Shown piece by piece: positions 18,048 to 26,423 of a DNA stretch of 64,000 nt. The stretch's first letter is position 1. The number at the start of each line of letters is the position of its first letter. The notes beneath the pieces were generated by a model. It was not told the origin of the DNA, did not search any database, and was given only the letters and a program-made list of their open reading frames with translations. The DNA is from Pseudomonadota bacterium (GTDB lineage: Bacteria > Myxococcota_A > UBA9042 > GCA-2863065). The stretch is from contig SXOX01000162.1 in NCBI GenBank assembly GCA_005776585.1, positions 25,587 through 89,586 of the forward strand. Direction: 5' to 3'. The translations under genes were made by a program, and so were the position numbers.

Positions 18048-21032
18048 ATGGTTCGCCCCGAGCGCCACGGGTGTCGTGTCCAGGCCGGCCCGAGCCGGCG
18101 CCGGCCGCGGGCCACGCTCACTTGGCTCCTCTCGAGCCTCGCCGCAGTCGGCTGCCTCGACGACGACCGCGCGCTGTTCGAAGAACGCGTCGTGCCTGTG
18201 TTGGAGAGCCGATGCGCCGCCTCGACATGTCACGGGGTCCCCGCCGGCCTCGACGGCGTGTCGGTCGATCCGCGGTGGTTCGCCCTCGCGTTGGATGACC
18301 ACGGCCACCTCTCCGATCACGACGACGCCTACCGGCAAGCCGTCGCGCGCGTCAACGCCGACGATCCGGCCTTGTCCACGCTGCTGCGCCGGACGTTGCC
18401 CGTAGCTCAAGGAGGCCTCGCCCACTTCGGCGGCGCGGTGTTCCCGTCACGTGCCCACGCCGCGCATGTGGCGCTCGAGGACTTCGCGCGCGCTACCGCC
18501 GGGCGAGAGGACGCCTCCGAGCCGCCGCTCACGACCCTCGAGCGGCGCTTCCAGGACGAGGTCTACCCCGTGCTCGTACGCCGCGGGTGCGTCGTGGCCA
18601 CATGCCACGGCACGCTCAACTTCGGTGGCGCGGTGTTCCCTCCGCCACGCGATCTGAGCCGCCCGGTACTGTCGCGCTCAGAGCTGCGCCACGCGTCGAC
18701 CGAGGCGCGCACGAACCTGACGCTCTGGGCGCACCCGCTGCAGGCGCGACTCGTGCGCAAGATTCTGCCGCTCGAGCAGGGCGGCATCCCGCACAAGGGC
18801 GGCAACGATGTGTTCCTGGCCGCGGCTGCCGAGGCCGGTCTCGACCCGCGTGACTCGGACGAGGTCCGAGCGCTCCTGGGCTGGCAAGCTGCGGTTCGCG
18901 CCGAGGCGTTGGGTGGCGACGCCCCGGCGGCGGGCGCACTGGCGGGCGTGGTCGCAGTCGGCGGTCCGCTCTCGACCGGGGCGGTGTTCGAGCCACGGCC
19001 GTACGTGGGCCCGACGGCGCTCTACCGCGTGGACGGTCCGCTCCCCGGCGGCACGGTCACCGATCTCACGACCGCCGCGCTCGGCACCGAGGCCGAGGTG
19101 CGCGACCCGGCCGTGTCGCATGACGGCCGCATGCTCGCGTTCTCGGCACGACGCGGCAAGGACGACGCGCTCAACGTCTACACGCTCGGCGTCGACGGCA
19201 CCGGACTGCGCCAGCTGACGCGAGATGTCCCGGTCGCGGGGCGCATCGCCCACGTGCCGGCCAACATGTCCCCCACGTTCGGCCCGAGCGGCGGGCGAGG
19301 CACCGCCGGGCGCCTCTACTTCGTATCGTTCCGGGGCGACGTCGGTGATGCAGCGTCGGTGGCCAACAGCGATCTCTACGTCATGGACACCGACGGCGGT
19401 CACCCCGAGCGGCTGACCTGGACGGTCGTCCCGGAGGTGGCTCCCACCTTCCTGGCGGTGGGCGAATTTCACGGCACCGTGGCCTACACCATCAAGCGCG
19501 CATTCGACGCGGGACCGAAAGGCGTGCTGTTTCGCTTCCCCATCGACCACGACCGCACCCGGCACCTCCAGCCCGAGGCGCACCCGCACTTCGGCATGTC
19601 CGAGCCGCCGCAGGTGTTTTTCGGGCTGCGCGAGCTGCCCGATGGTCGTGGCGTGATGACCCTGCTCGACGCCGCGAACCGCACGCTCGGGGGTCAGCTC
19701 GCCGTGCTCGATCGGCAGTTCGCCGTCGAGGTGCCCGAGGGCGCCGAGGCGACCGCCACCCTGCCCGGCTTCCGCCACGCGCTCACGAACCTGACGCCCC
19801 ACGTGACCCGCGACGGCCTGAGCCCCGGGGGCCTGTGGCGCGATCCGGTGCCGCTGCCCGACGGCGCTATCCTGGCTGCGCATGCGCCAGGGCCCGTCGA
19901 CCTCAACGCGCCGCCTGCCGACCTGCGCACCGACCTCGTGAAGATCACGCTGCGCCACGAGCGCGCCACGCAGCGCCCCGTGCTCGACACCCAGACCACC
20001 TGGCTGAGCGGCGACCGCGCCTGGTCGCAGCCCGTGCCGCTCGTGCCGCGACCGCTCGAGGACGACGCCCACGAGCGTGCGTGGACCAACGACGACACGC
20101 CGGCCCTCATCGTGCACAGCGGCGTCGATGTGGTCGAGGCGCTCCTGGCCCAGCTCCCGCCGGTAGGGCCGCGCACCGTGCGCACCGACCTCGCGGCCCT
20201 TCGGCTCGTCGCGCCGCTGCACGCGATCGCGTCGCTCGACCCCATCCCTGTGCCTGCCGCTGAGACACGCGACGGCCACCCGGGGGCGACGACGCTCTCG
20301 GTCTCGGGCCACATGCCCTTGTTTGCGGCTGCGGAGGCGGCGCTCGAGAGCGACATGAGCCTCTCGGCCACCGTGCCACCGCGGGTGTCCGTGAGGGTGG
20401 TGACGCTCGACGCCTCTGGCATGGCCACGGGCGCGCTGCAGCCGCACTGGTACGCGCTGTTGCCCGGCGAGCGCTTCCCGGTCGGAGTCCAGCGCACGTC
20501 GTTCGAGGCCCGGTGCGCGGGCTGTCACGGCTCGATGTCGGGCGCACGCGGCGAGGTGCTCGGGCCTCCGGTCGACTTTCTCACGCAGGCCTCGGTCACG
20601 CGCGCCACTCACGTCGACGCCAACCGCTGGCGGCCCCGCGCACCGCCGAACGTGACGGCCGACGCCTTTCGCTTCGCCGACTTCAGGCAGGACGTCCTGC
20701 CGCTCCTCGAACGGCACTGCATTCACTGCCACAGCGGAAGCGCGCCCGCCGGCGGTCTCTCGCTCACCGCGACACCGACGACGCACTACGTCGACGCGTA
20801 TGAGTCACTGCTGACTCCGGGCATTGGCTCCACGGGCGGCTATCGATGGGTCGACGCCGCAACGCATCGCGCCCGCCGTTCGGCACTGGTCGAGCGGCTG
20901 CTGGGCCAGGAGCTCGACGCTCCGCGCACGGTGACGGGCCGCTGCCCGCCCGAGGCTCCGCTGCCCGAGGACGCGCGCCGCATCCTCGTGCGCTGGATCG
21001 AGCTCGGCGCGCCCTACCGAGGGCGACCATGA
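18048..21032 (+). CDS. HzsA-like multihaem lipoprotein with PD40 beta-propeller
   Basis: 994 residues; ATG 18048 gives a lipoprotein signal ending SSLAAVGC (Cys36). Four haem-type sites are visible: two CX4CH (CAASTCH at 56-62, CVVATCH at 181-187) and two CXXCH (CAGCH at about 823-827, CIHCH at about 891-895). Between them lies a TolB/PD40-like propeller (SHDGRMLAFSARRGKDDALN, LYVMDTDGGHPERLTW). The overall layout resembles the hydrazine synthase alpha-subunit family, of which many uncharacterised members occur outside anammox bacteria, so a hydrazine function should not be assumed. First gene of a coupled operon; the next gene starts inside its stop (ATGA). Confidence 0.75.
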   Translation: MVRPERHGCRVQAGPSRRRPRATLTWLLSSLAAVGCLDDDRALFEERVVPVLESRCAASTCHGVPAGLDGVSVDPRWFALALDDHGHLSDHDDAYRQAVARVNADDPALSTLLRRTLPVAQGGLAHFGGAVFPSRAHAAHVALEDFARATAGREDASEPPLTTLERRFQDEVYPVLVRRGCVVATCHGTLNFGGAVFPPPRDLSRPVLSRSELRHASTEARTNLTLWAHPLQARLVRKILPLEQGGIPHKGGNDVFLAAAAEAGLDPRDSDEVRALLGWQAAVRAEALGGDAPAAGALAGVVAVGGPLSTGAVFEPRPYVGPTALYRVDGPLPGGTVTDLTTAALGTEAEVRDPAVSHDGRMLAFSARRGKDDALNVYTLGVDGTGLRQLTRDVPVAGRIAHVPANMSPTFGPSGGRGTAGRLYFVSFRGDVGDAASVANSDLYVMDTDGGHPERLTWTVVPEVAPTFLAVGEFHGTVAYTIKRAFDAGPKGVLFRFPIDHDRTRHLQPEAHPHFGMSEPPQVFFGLRELPDGRGVMTLLDAANRTLGGQLAVLDRQFAVEVPEGAEATATLPGFRHALTNLTPHVTRDGLSPGGLWRDPVPLPDGAILAAHAPGPVDLNAPPADLRTDLVKITLRHERATQRPVLDTQTTWLSGDRAWSQPVPLVPRPLEDDAHERAWTNDDTPALIVHSGVDVVEALLAQLPPVGPRTVRTDLAALRLVAPLHAIASLDPIPVPAAETRDGHPGATTLSVSGHMPLFAAAEAALESDMSLSATVPPRVSVRVVTLDASGMATGALQPHWYALLPGERFPVGVQRTSFEARCAGCHGSMSGARGEVLGPPVDFLTQASVTRATHVDANRWRPRAPPNVTADAFRFADFRQDVLPLLERHCIHCHSGSAPAGGLSLTATPTTHYVDAYESLLTPGIGSTGGYRWVDAATHRARRSALVERLLGQELDAPRTVTGRCPPEAPLPEDARRILVRWIELGAPYRGRP

Positions 21033-21442
21033 GGCGACCGCTCGCTGCATTGATGCTCGCGTGTGCCGCCTGCGGTGACACCGGCGGCAGCACGACGCTC
21101 GCGAGCCCCGACGTGGCCCGGTTCGAGACACTGGTCGCACCGGTGCTCGAGACCTCGTGCGCCTCGGTGAGCTGTCACGGGGACGCGCAGCGTCCGCTCG
21201 CGCTCTACGCGCCCCGACAACGGCGGCTGGACCCCGCGGCGCGCTACGACAAGACCCCGCTCACGCCGGCCGAGGTACGCGCCAACTACGACGCGGTGCG
21301 CGGGTTCCTGGACGCGGCCTCAGCGTTGGACACGACGCTGGTGCGCCGGCCGCTCGGGTACGCGGGCCACACCGTGGTGTTCGAGGCGCCGAGCGACCCC
21401 GGCTGCCGCGCCTTGCGCGAGTGGCTCGAGGGCCCGCCATGA
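21029..21442 (+). CDS. Small haem-motif lipoprotein (CX4CH)
   Basis: 137 residues. ATG 21029 overlaps the upstream stop as ATGA. A lipoprotein signal (RRPLAALMLACAAC, modified Cys at 12 or 15) is followed by one site, CASVSCHG at 44-51, a CX4CH spacing rather than CXXCH, then a helical domain with a late Cys (DPGCRALREWLEG). The sequence around the site (FETLVAPVLETSC) matches the first haem region of the upstream protein (FEERVVPVLESRC), so this is a stand-alone relative of that domain. Probable outer-membrane electron-transfer partner. Confidence 0.7.
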   Translation: MRRPLAALMLACAACGDTGGSTTLASPDVARFETLVAPVLETSCASVSCHGDAQRPLALYAPRQRRLDPAARYDKTPLTPAEVRANYDAVRGFLDAASALDTTLVRRPLGYAGHTVVFEAPSDPGCRALREWLEGPP

Positions 21443-23958
21443 CGTCCCACCGCGCCACGTGGGCGCTCGTTGCATGGGTGCTCGCCACAGGGGCCCTGGC
21501 CTGCTCCGACGCCGCGACGCCGCGGGTCGTGGGCATGCTGGCCCCGCCGGTGAACCCCATCCCGCAGAGCGATCCGCTCTGGTCGCCTGCGCCGCATCGC
21601 GACCGACCGCGCGCCCTGTGCCTCACGCCTGACGGCCGGCGCGCGTTCGTCTTGCTCGCCGGCGTCGAGGACGACCCGGGCACGGCGGTGGCGGTCGTGG
21701 ACCTGGTCCAAGGCCGTGTCACGCGCCGCATCCCCGTGGGCACCTCACCCTACGGCTGCGCCCTCGATCCCGCGGGCCGCTGGCTGGTGGTCACCCTGCG
21801 CACGTCCGACCACGCCGCCGTGCTGGACGTCGCCGCCGAGGCGGTCGCGGCGTGGGTGCCCACGCCCTCCTACACCGAGAGCGCGCTGTTCTCGGCCGAC
21901 GGGCGCCGTGTGGTCCTCGCCAACCGCTGGAAGGACTCCGTGCTCGTCTGGGATCTGGCCGCGGGCCCCGACTTCGTGGTGACCGGCACCAACTACGACG
22001 GCCCCGACCTGCGCCCCGAAGACCCCATGGGCGCACCGGTGGGCGAGAACCCGGGTCCGATGGTGCTCTCGGCCGATGGCAGCCGCCTGTTCGTCGGCGC
22101 CGTCGCAGGCTGCAACCTCACCGTGCTCGATGCCCACACGCTTGCACGCGTCGGGCAGCGCGACCTGCGCTCGCCCGTCGGTGGGCTCGCGGCCAAGGGC
22201 GACTACGTGTTCGTCAGTGACATGGGCCCGGGTCTCGGCCAGCACCCGACACAGGGCAACGACCTCGACGGCGATGGCGCGCCCGGCGACGGCACTGCCA
22301 ACGTCATCTTCCAGGACCTGCAGAACGAGCTCGCCGTCATCGACGTCCGCACGCTGGCCGAGGTCCACCGGTATACGTCGGACACGACCTGCTGCCGCGA
22401 CTTTCGCGACGTCGATCCGGACGCTCCCGACCGCGGCACCCGGCTGCCGGCGCCCGACACCTGGAAGCCCGACGTCGTGGCATACCTGCCCCCGCGAAGC
22501 ACTTGGATCGTGCGCGGCGCGCTGCCCGAGGCCATGACAGTCGACGCCGACACTCTCTGGGTCGCCTACGCAGGCTCGAACGAGGTCGAGGGCTTCACCA
22601 TCGGCGCTGACGGCGCGCTCACGCCGCGTCCGGGCCCGACGCTCGCCACCGGCATGAATCCCAAGGCGCTCGCCGTCGGTGCCGACGGGCGGCTCTTGAC
22701 CGTCGATCGGCTCGGCGAGAGCCTCACCATCCTCGATCCGACGGTGCCGTGGGTGGCCCCGCCCAGCGCGCTCGCCCCCGCAGGAACGACGCCGCCGGCC
22801 GATACGCGTGTGATGACCGTCGTCGTCGGCGACCTGGCTCGGGGCGCCTTCCCAGCGACCGACGCGGAGCTCGGCGAGGCCATCAACGAGATGACGGCGG
22901 CCTTCACCATCGACGGCGACCAGACCTGCGTGCACTGCCACCGCGACAATGGCGCCATCGCGCGGCCGATCATCATGCCGCTTCAGCAGAGCCGCTTGCA
23001 TGGCGCGCGCAACGTCATGGCGCAGCGCGGCCTCTTCGAGACGCGGCCGTGGTTTTTCGAGTCGGCCATGACCGAGGAGAACTTCTTCCCTGTGCTCAAC
23101 GAGTTCGCGCGCAAGGAGAACTTCTGCTGCGAGCAGCTCGACCCGACGGTGTGGAGCCAGTACCCCTCGGCTGGGACGTGCGCCCAGGCCCCTACGACAC
23201 CGGGTTGCGTGCACGTGCTCGATTGCGCAAACCACCCGCCGCCCGAGTGCGCCGCGCGCCCCTACGCTGAGGGCGCACCGCTGAAGCGCGCCGAGCTCAT
23301 CAAGCAGGCCGCACGACGCCTGTTCGGTCGCGACACGACCTTTGGCGACGTCCTCGTGACGACACGCGCCGACGGGAGCCGCGCACCAATGGCGCTCGAC
23401 TTCGATGGCCTGACGCGCGCCGTGGGCCTCTTCATGCTGCGAACCTCGCGCCTGTTGCCCAACCCGAACGCAGCGCTGGCCCTCCCGAGCGCGCAGCGGG
23501 GCCGCGCGGTGTTCGAGGACCCGAGCGTTGGCTGCGCGACGTGTCACCCCCTGCCGCTCACGACGACCGCCACGCTACCCGAGCCGTTTTCGCCGTTCGG
23601 GATGCCCATTCGCTTCCCGCCGGTGGTCACGCCCTCGCTCACGCCCGAAGGCGTCGACGCGTCGCGCGTCACAGCCGGCTTCCTGAGCACCTTTCCGCTC
23701 ACGGTGCAGGGACCCGCGGGGCTGCATCTCGGTGCCACGCCGCTGCGAGGTCTCTGGGACCGCCCCGCGTCACGGCTGCTGCACGACGGCCGCGCCCGCT
23801 CGCTGCGCGAGGTGCTCGCCACGCCGGGTCATCCTGGACTGCGCAAGGGCGAGGTCGGGCGCAACGAGCGCGGCGGCGTCTTCGACACCCATGGCGGCAC
23901 GAGCCACCTGCGCCCGGCCGACCTCGATGACCTCGAACAGTTCCTCCGGACCCTGTGA
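21439..23958 (+). CDS. Beta-propeller / MauG-like dihaem cytochrome lipoprotein
   Basis: 839 residues; ATG 21439 overlaps the previous stop (ATGA). The lipobox is ATGALAC. Residues about 45-420 form a YVTN-type propeller (repeated xVxDxxxxxVxxxxxVGxxPYGCALDPxG patterns). The C-terminal part is a dihaem peroxidase/MauG-like domain with CVHCH (497-501) and CATCH (699-703), and the late family block TPLRGLWDRPASRLLHDGRA followed by SLREVL. Such fusions occur in exported oxidases and peroxidases. Position and coupling suggest it works with the HzsA-like protein. Confidence 0.8.
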   Translation: MTSHRATWALVAWVLATGALACSDAATPRVVGMLAPPVNPIPQSDPLWSPAPHRDRPRALCLTPDGRRAFVLLAGVEDDPGTAVAVVDLVQGRVTRRIPVGTSPYGCALDPAGRWLVVTLRTSDHAAVLDVAAEAVAAWVPTPSYTESALFSADGRRVVLANRWKDSVLVWDLAAGPDFVVTGTNYDGPDLRPEDPMGAPVGENPGPMVLSADGSRLFVGAVAGCNLTVLDAHTLARVGQRDLRSPVGGLAAKGDYVFVSDMGPGLGQHPTQGNDLDGDGAPGDGTANVIFQDLQNELAVIDVRTLAEVHRYTSDTTCCRDFRDVDPDAPDRGTRLPAPDTWKPDVVAYLPPRSTWIVRGALPEAMTVDADTLWVAYAGSNEVEGFTIGADGALTPRPGPTLATGMNPKALAVGADGRLLTVDRLGESLTILDPTVPWVAPPSALAPAGTTPPADTRVMTVVVGDLARGAFPATDAELGEAINEMTAAFTIDGDQTCVHCHRDNGAIARPIIMPLQQSRLHGARNVMAQRGLFETRPWFFESAMTEENFFPVLNEFARKENFCCEQLDPTVWSQYPSAGTCAQAPTTPGCVHVLDCANHPPPECAARPYAEGAPLKRAELIKQAARRLFGRDTTFGDVLVTTRADGSRAPMALDFDGLTRAVGLFMLRTSRLLPNPNAALALPSAQRGRAVFEDPSVGCATCHPLPLTTTATLPEPFSPFGMPIRFPPVVTPSLTPEGVDASRVTAGFLSTFPLTVQGPAGLHLGATPLRGLWDRPASRLLHDGRARSLREVLATPGHPGLRKGEVGRNERGGVFDTHGGTSHLRPADLDDLEQFLRTL

Positions 23959-23968
23959 GGTGCCCGCC

Positions 23969-24199
23969 GTGTCTGCCTCTCGCCCGCACTCGCTCCTTCA
24001 AGCCGCCCTCGTTGGCCTCGCCCTGATGTGCGCATCGTGCGCGACCGTTCGGCCCTGGGAGCGCGGCGCCTTGGCCGACCGCCTCCTCCGGTGGGCGCCG
24101 TGCCCCGAGCGGTCCACGGCACGCGAACACGTGTTCGCGGTGCGGGAGGGCGTCCAGGGGGGACACGGCCACGACGGCGGTGGGTGCGGCTGTGACTGA
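23969..24199 (+). CDS. DUF4266 lipoprotein
   Basis: 76 residues from GTG 23969 (GAGG 9 nt upstream). The lipoprotein signal ends GLALMCASC and is followed by the family signature: VRPWERGALAD after the lipid-modified Cys, then EHVFAVREGVQGG and the glycine-rich end GGGCGCD. Residue-for-residue this is the DUF4266 layout (VKPWERG ... FSREG..GG ... GGGCGCN). In other bacteria DUF4266 genes sit beside DUF3570, thioredoxin and ApbE-type genes, as is largely the case here (no ApbE in this window). The terminal Cys-Gly-Cys may bind metal or be modified; that is inference. Confidence 0.85.
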   Translation: MSASRPHSLLQAALVGLALMCASCATVRPWERGALADRLLRWAPCPERSTAREHVFAVREGVQGGHGHDGGGCGCD

Positions 24200-25328
24200 C
24201 GCGGGGTTCAAGGCGCGCCCGTGTGTCGTCGTGTGCCTGCTGCTTGTGGGGGGGACCGCCCGAGCCGGGGATCGCGCCAACGCCTCGCTGATGGTCTACG
24301 GCGACAGCGACCACGTGCTCGTCTTTTCGCCCACGACCGCCGGACAGGTCACGGTCGGCCCCGTGGAGCTCGGAGCGCACGTGACCCTCGACATCATCTC
24401 GGCGGCATCGGTCGACCTGGTGACCGCGGCGTCGCCGCGGGGCTACCGCGAGGTGCGCACCGAGGCGGGCGCCGGAGTCGCCTGGGACCTCACGCAAGGC
24501 GGGGGACGTCGGCTGGTGTCGCTCGGCTACACGACCTCGCAGGAGCCCGACTTCCGCACACACCAGCTCGCGGTCGGCACCTCGCTCGACCTGCTCGACC
24601 GCCTCGCCACGCTCTCACTGGGCTACGGGTTCGGCCACTCGCGCTACGGGCACGTCGACGCCCTGGACGACTGGCAGGCCCGGCTCACCCATCGCGTCGA
24701 TGTCGGCTGGACCCACGTGCTGCACCGGGCGGTCACGCTGGATGTGGCCTACGGCCTGACCATCCTCGACGGCGCCCAGCAGAGCCCCTACCGCTTCGTG
24801 CGGCTCTACGCGCCGGGCGCTCCCGCGGGTGCCACGCACACGACGGCCGTGGCCGAGGCCGTGCCGGACCTGCGGCTGCGCCACACGGCCACCGCCCGCG
24901 TTCGAGCGCGGCTCGTGCCGCACCTGTTCCTCATTGGCGACTACCGGTTCTACGGCGACTCGTGGGGCGTCGTGGGCCACACCGGCACGCTGCGGCTGGC
25001 GCTCGGCCTGCTCGACGACGCGCTCACGATCGCCGTCGAGGGCCGCTTCACCCACCAGTCCGCCGCGACCTTCTACCGCGCACGCTACGAGTCCGTCACC
25101 GGCGCTGACGCGCGCATCCCAGAGTGGCGCACCGCCGACAAGGAGCTGTCGCCGCTCTGGACCACGCTCGCCGGCCTGCAGCTCGAGTACACCGCGCGCC
25201 TGGGCCAAGGCCACGTGCTGCGCGTGGGTGCGGGTGCGGACGCCTACATCCTCGGCTACCTCGACTACGCCTACGCCTCGCGCCGCACGGCGTTCATCAC
25301 CACGTTCGACCTCACCTGGGAGCACTGA
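24192..25328 (+). CDS. DUF3570 family predicted outer-membrane beta-barrel
   Basis: About 378 residues. GTG 24192 (overlapping the DUF4266 stop by 8 nt) or GTG 24180 can start it; both give a signal peptide ending GGTARA. The mature protein is a series of amphipathic strands (YGDSDHVLVFSPTTAGQVTV, TLDIISAASVDLVTAASP, VSLGYTTSQEPDFRTHQLAV) ending in a C-terminal strand with aromatic residues (FITTFDLTWEH), as in barrels. The pattern of ASV.. ISAASVD plus RTHQ matches DUF3570. Its usual partner DUF4266 is immediately upstream. Confidence 0.75.
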   Translation: MTDAGFKARPCVVVCLLLVGGTARAGDRANASLMVYGDSDHVLVFSPTTAGQVTVGPVELGAHVTLDIISAASVDLVTAASPRGYREVRTEAGAGVAWDLTQGGGRRLVSLGYTTSQEPDFRTHQLAVGTSLDLLDRLATLSLGYGFGHSRYGHVDALDDWQARLTHRVDVGWTHVLHRAVTLDVAYGLTILDGAQQSPYRFVRLYAPGAPAGATHTTAVAEAVPDLRLRHTATARVRARLVPHLFLIGDYRFYGDSWGVVGHTGTLRLALGLLDDALTIAVEGRFTHQSAATFYRARYESVTGADARIPEWRTADKELSPLWTTLAGLQLEYTARLGQGHVLRVGAGADAYILGYLDYAYASRRTAFITTFDLTWEH

Positions 25329-25330
25329 GC

Positions 25331-25879
25331 ATGGCCAACCTCACCCGCTGGGCAGGGTCGTTGACCTGCGCCGCCCTGACGCTCGCGTGCCCCGCGCCGG
25401 AGTCGACCCTGGGGCAGGCGCCCACCGACACCGTCGCACCGGTGTTGCCCGCCTGCTCCGAGACCGGTGTGATCACCTCGGTCAATCCGTCCGGCGATCT
25501 TCCCAGCACGGGAGGCACGCTTCCCGTCACGCTCGGCTTTCAGGGCTTCCAGTTTGCGCAGCTCGGCCTCCGCGCTCCGGTCGCGCTGTCGAGCCCCACG
25601 ACGGTCCGTACGCGGGTGACCGTGCCCGGCAAGATGAGCACGAGCGCCACGTACGCGCGCGTGCGGCTGACGTCGGGCGGATCCAACCTGGCCACGGTGC
25701 CCCTGCTGGTGTTCTTCAACGACGTCCCGCTGGCGGAGCTCTACGGCCAGCCGGCCACGATCACGCTGGAGGCCTCGACCGGGACGTGCTGGGTCGCTGC
25801 CACCGTGACGGTCACGCTCGGACAGGGCGGGTTTGCCGACGCCGACGCAACGCTTTGGGCCGACGGCGGGGCCCGATGA
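25331..25879 (+). CDS. Envelope lipoprotein of the redox operon, unknown
   Basis: 182 residues, ATG 2 nt after the DUF3570 stop. The lipoprotein signal ends LTCAALTLAC. The domain is beta-rich and begins with an IPT/TIG-like strand pattern (VITSVNPSGDLPSTGGTLPV, ending VTLGFQGFQF), with one later Cys pair (PACSE, GTCWVA). It may be a small Ig-like accessory. Its stop overlaps the TlpA-like start (ATGA). Confidence 0.65.
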   Translation: MANLTRWAGSLTCAALTLACPAPESTLGQAPTDTVAPVLPACSETGVITSVNPSGDLPSTGGTLPVTLGFQGFQFAQLGLRAPVALSSPTTVRTRVTVPGKMSTSATYARVRLTSGGSNLATVPLLVFFNDVPLAELYGQPATITLEASTGTCWVAATVTVTLGQGGFADADATLWADGGAR

Positions 25880-26367
25880 GCGCCATCGCGACCTTGGGCC
25901 GGCTCACTGCGCTCTTGGCCGTGTCCAGCGCTGCTGCCGACGGGCCGCCGCCCATGGCGCCGGAGCTGGCCCTGCCCGATCTCTCCGGCCGCGTCGTGCG
26001 GTTGAGCGCACACCGCGGCGCGTGGGTGGTCATCGACTTCTGGGCCACGTGGTGCGAGCCGTGCCGCGAGGCCATGGCGGAGCACGCCCGCCTCGCCGCC
26101 GCGTGGCCGAAGCGCCTCGTGGTGCTCACCGTGTCCGTCGACGAGGAGGACGCGCCCGTGCGCCGCTGGGTCGCCGAGCACGGCGTGACCCTGCCGGTGC
26201 TCCGCGATCCCAAGGGAGTCTCACCGGCGGCGTATGGCGTGACGGGGATGCCTTACGCGGTTCTGGTGGACCCCGAGGGGCGGCTGGTCTTCCGCGTGCC
26301 CGAAGCGCCGTACCCGCGGTTGCGCGACGAGGTCACGCGGCGACTCGGGGCCGACAGGGGCGAATGA
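25876..26367 (+). CDS. TlpA/ResA-like thioredoxin
   Basis: 163 residues. A short N-terminal signal (SAIATLGRLTALLAVSSAAA) precedes a thioredoxin-like domain: LPDLSGRVVRLSAHRG, WVVIDFWATWCEPCREAM (active site WCEPC), the insertion typical of TlpA, the cis-Pro region VTGMPYAVLVDPEGRLVF, and a final helix. Extracytoplasmic TlpA/ResA-type proteins reduce haem-binding or metal-binding cysteines; in this operon that would fit the CXXCH and CX4CH proteins or the DUF4266 Cys-Gly-Cys. Last gene of the coupled operon. Confidence 0.85.
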   Translation: MSAIATLGRLTALLAVSSAAADGPPPMAPELALPDLSGRVVRLSAHRGAWVVIDFWATWCEPCREAMAEHARLAAAWPKRLVVLTVSVDEEDAPVRRWVAEHGVTLPVLRDPKGVSPAAYGVTGMPYAVLVDPEGRLVFRVPEAPYPRLRDEVTRRLGADRGE

Positions 26368-26423
26368 CCCGCTCCGCCCTCACATGGGGCGCATCGGCGC
26401 AACGGATCGCGTAGAGTCACCCG

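Noticed and set aside
18678..20786. A 702-codon open frame on the minus strand across the HzsA-like gene
   Set aside because: It is antisense to a gene with clear haem motifs, its residues are Arg/Gly/Val noise, and long antisense frames are expected at this GC content. The same holds for long frames opposite 21745-23547, 26253-28526, 41859-44321 and 57903-59354.
18048..21032. True hydrazine synthase
   Set aside because: Resemblance is in layout; the beta and gamma subunits are absent and the haem spacing differs. Relatives of this family occur widely outside anammox bacteria.
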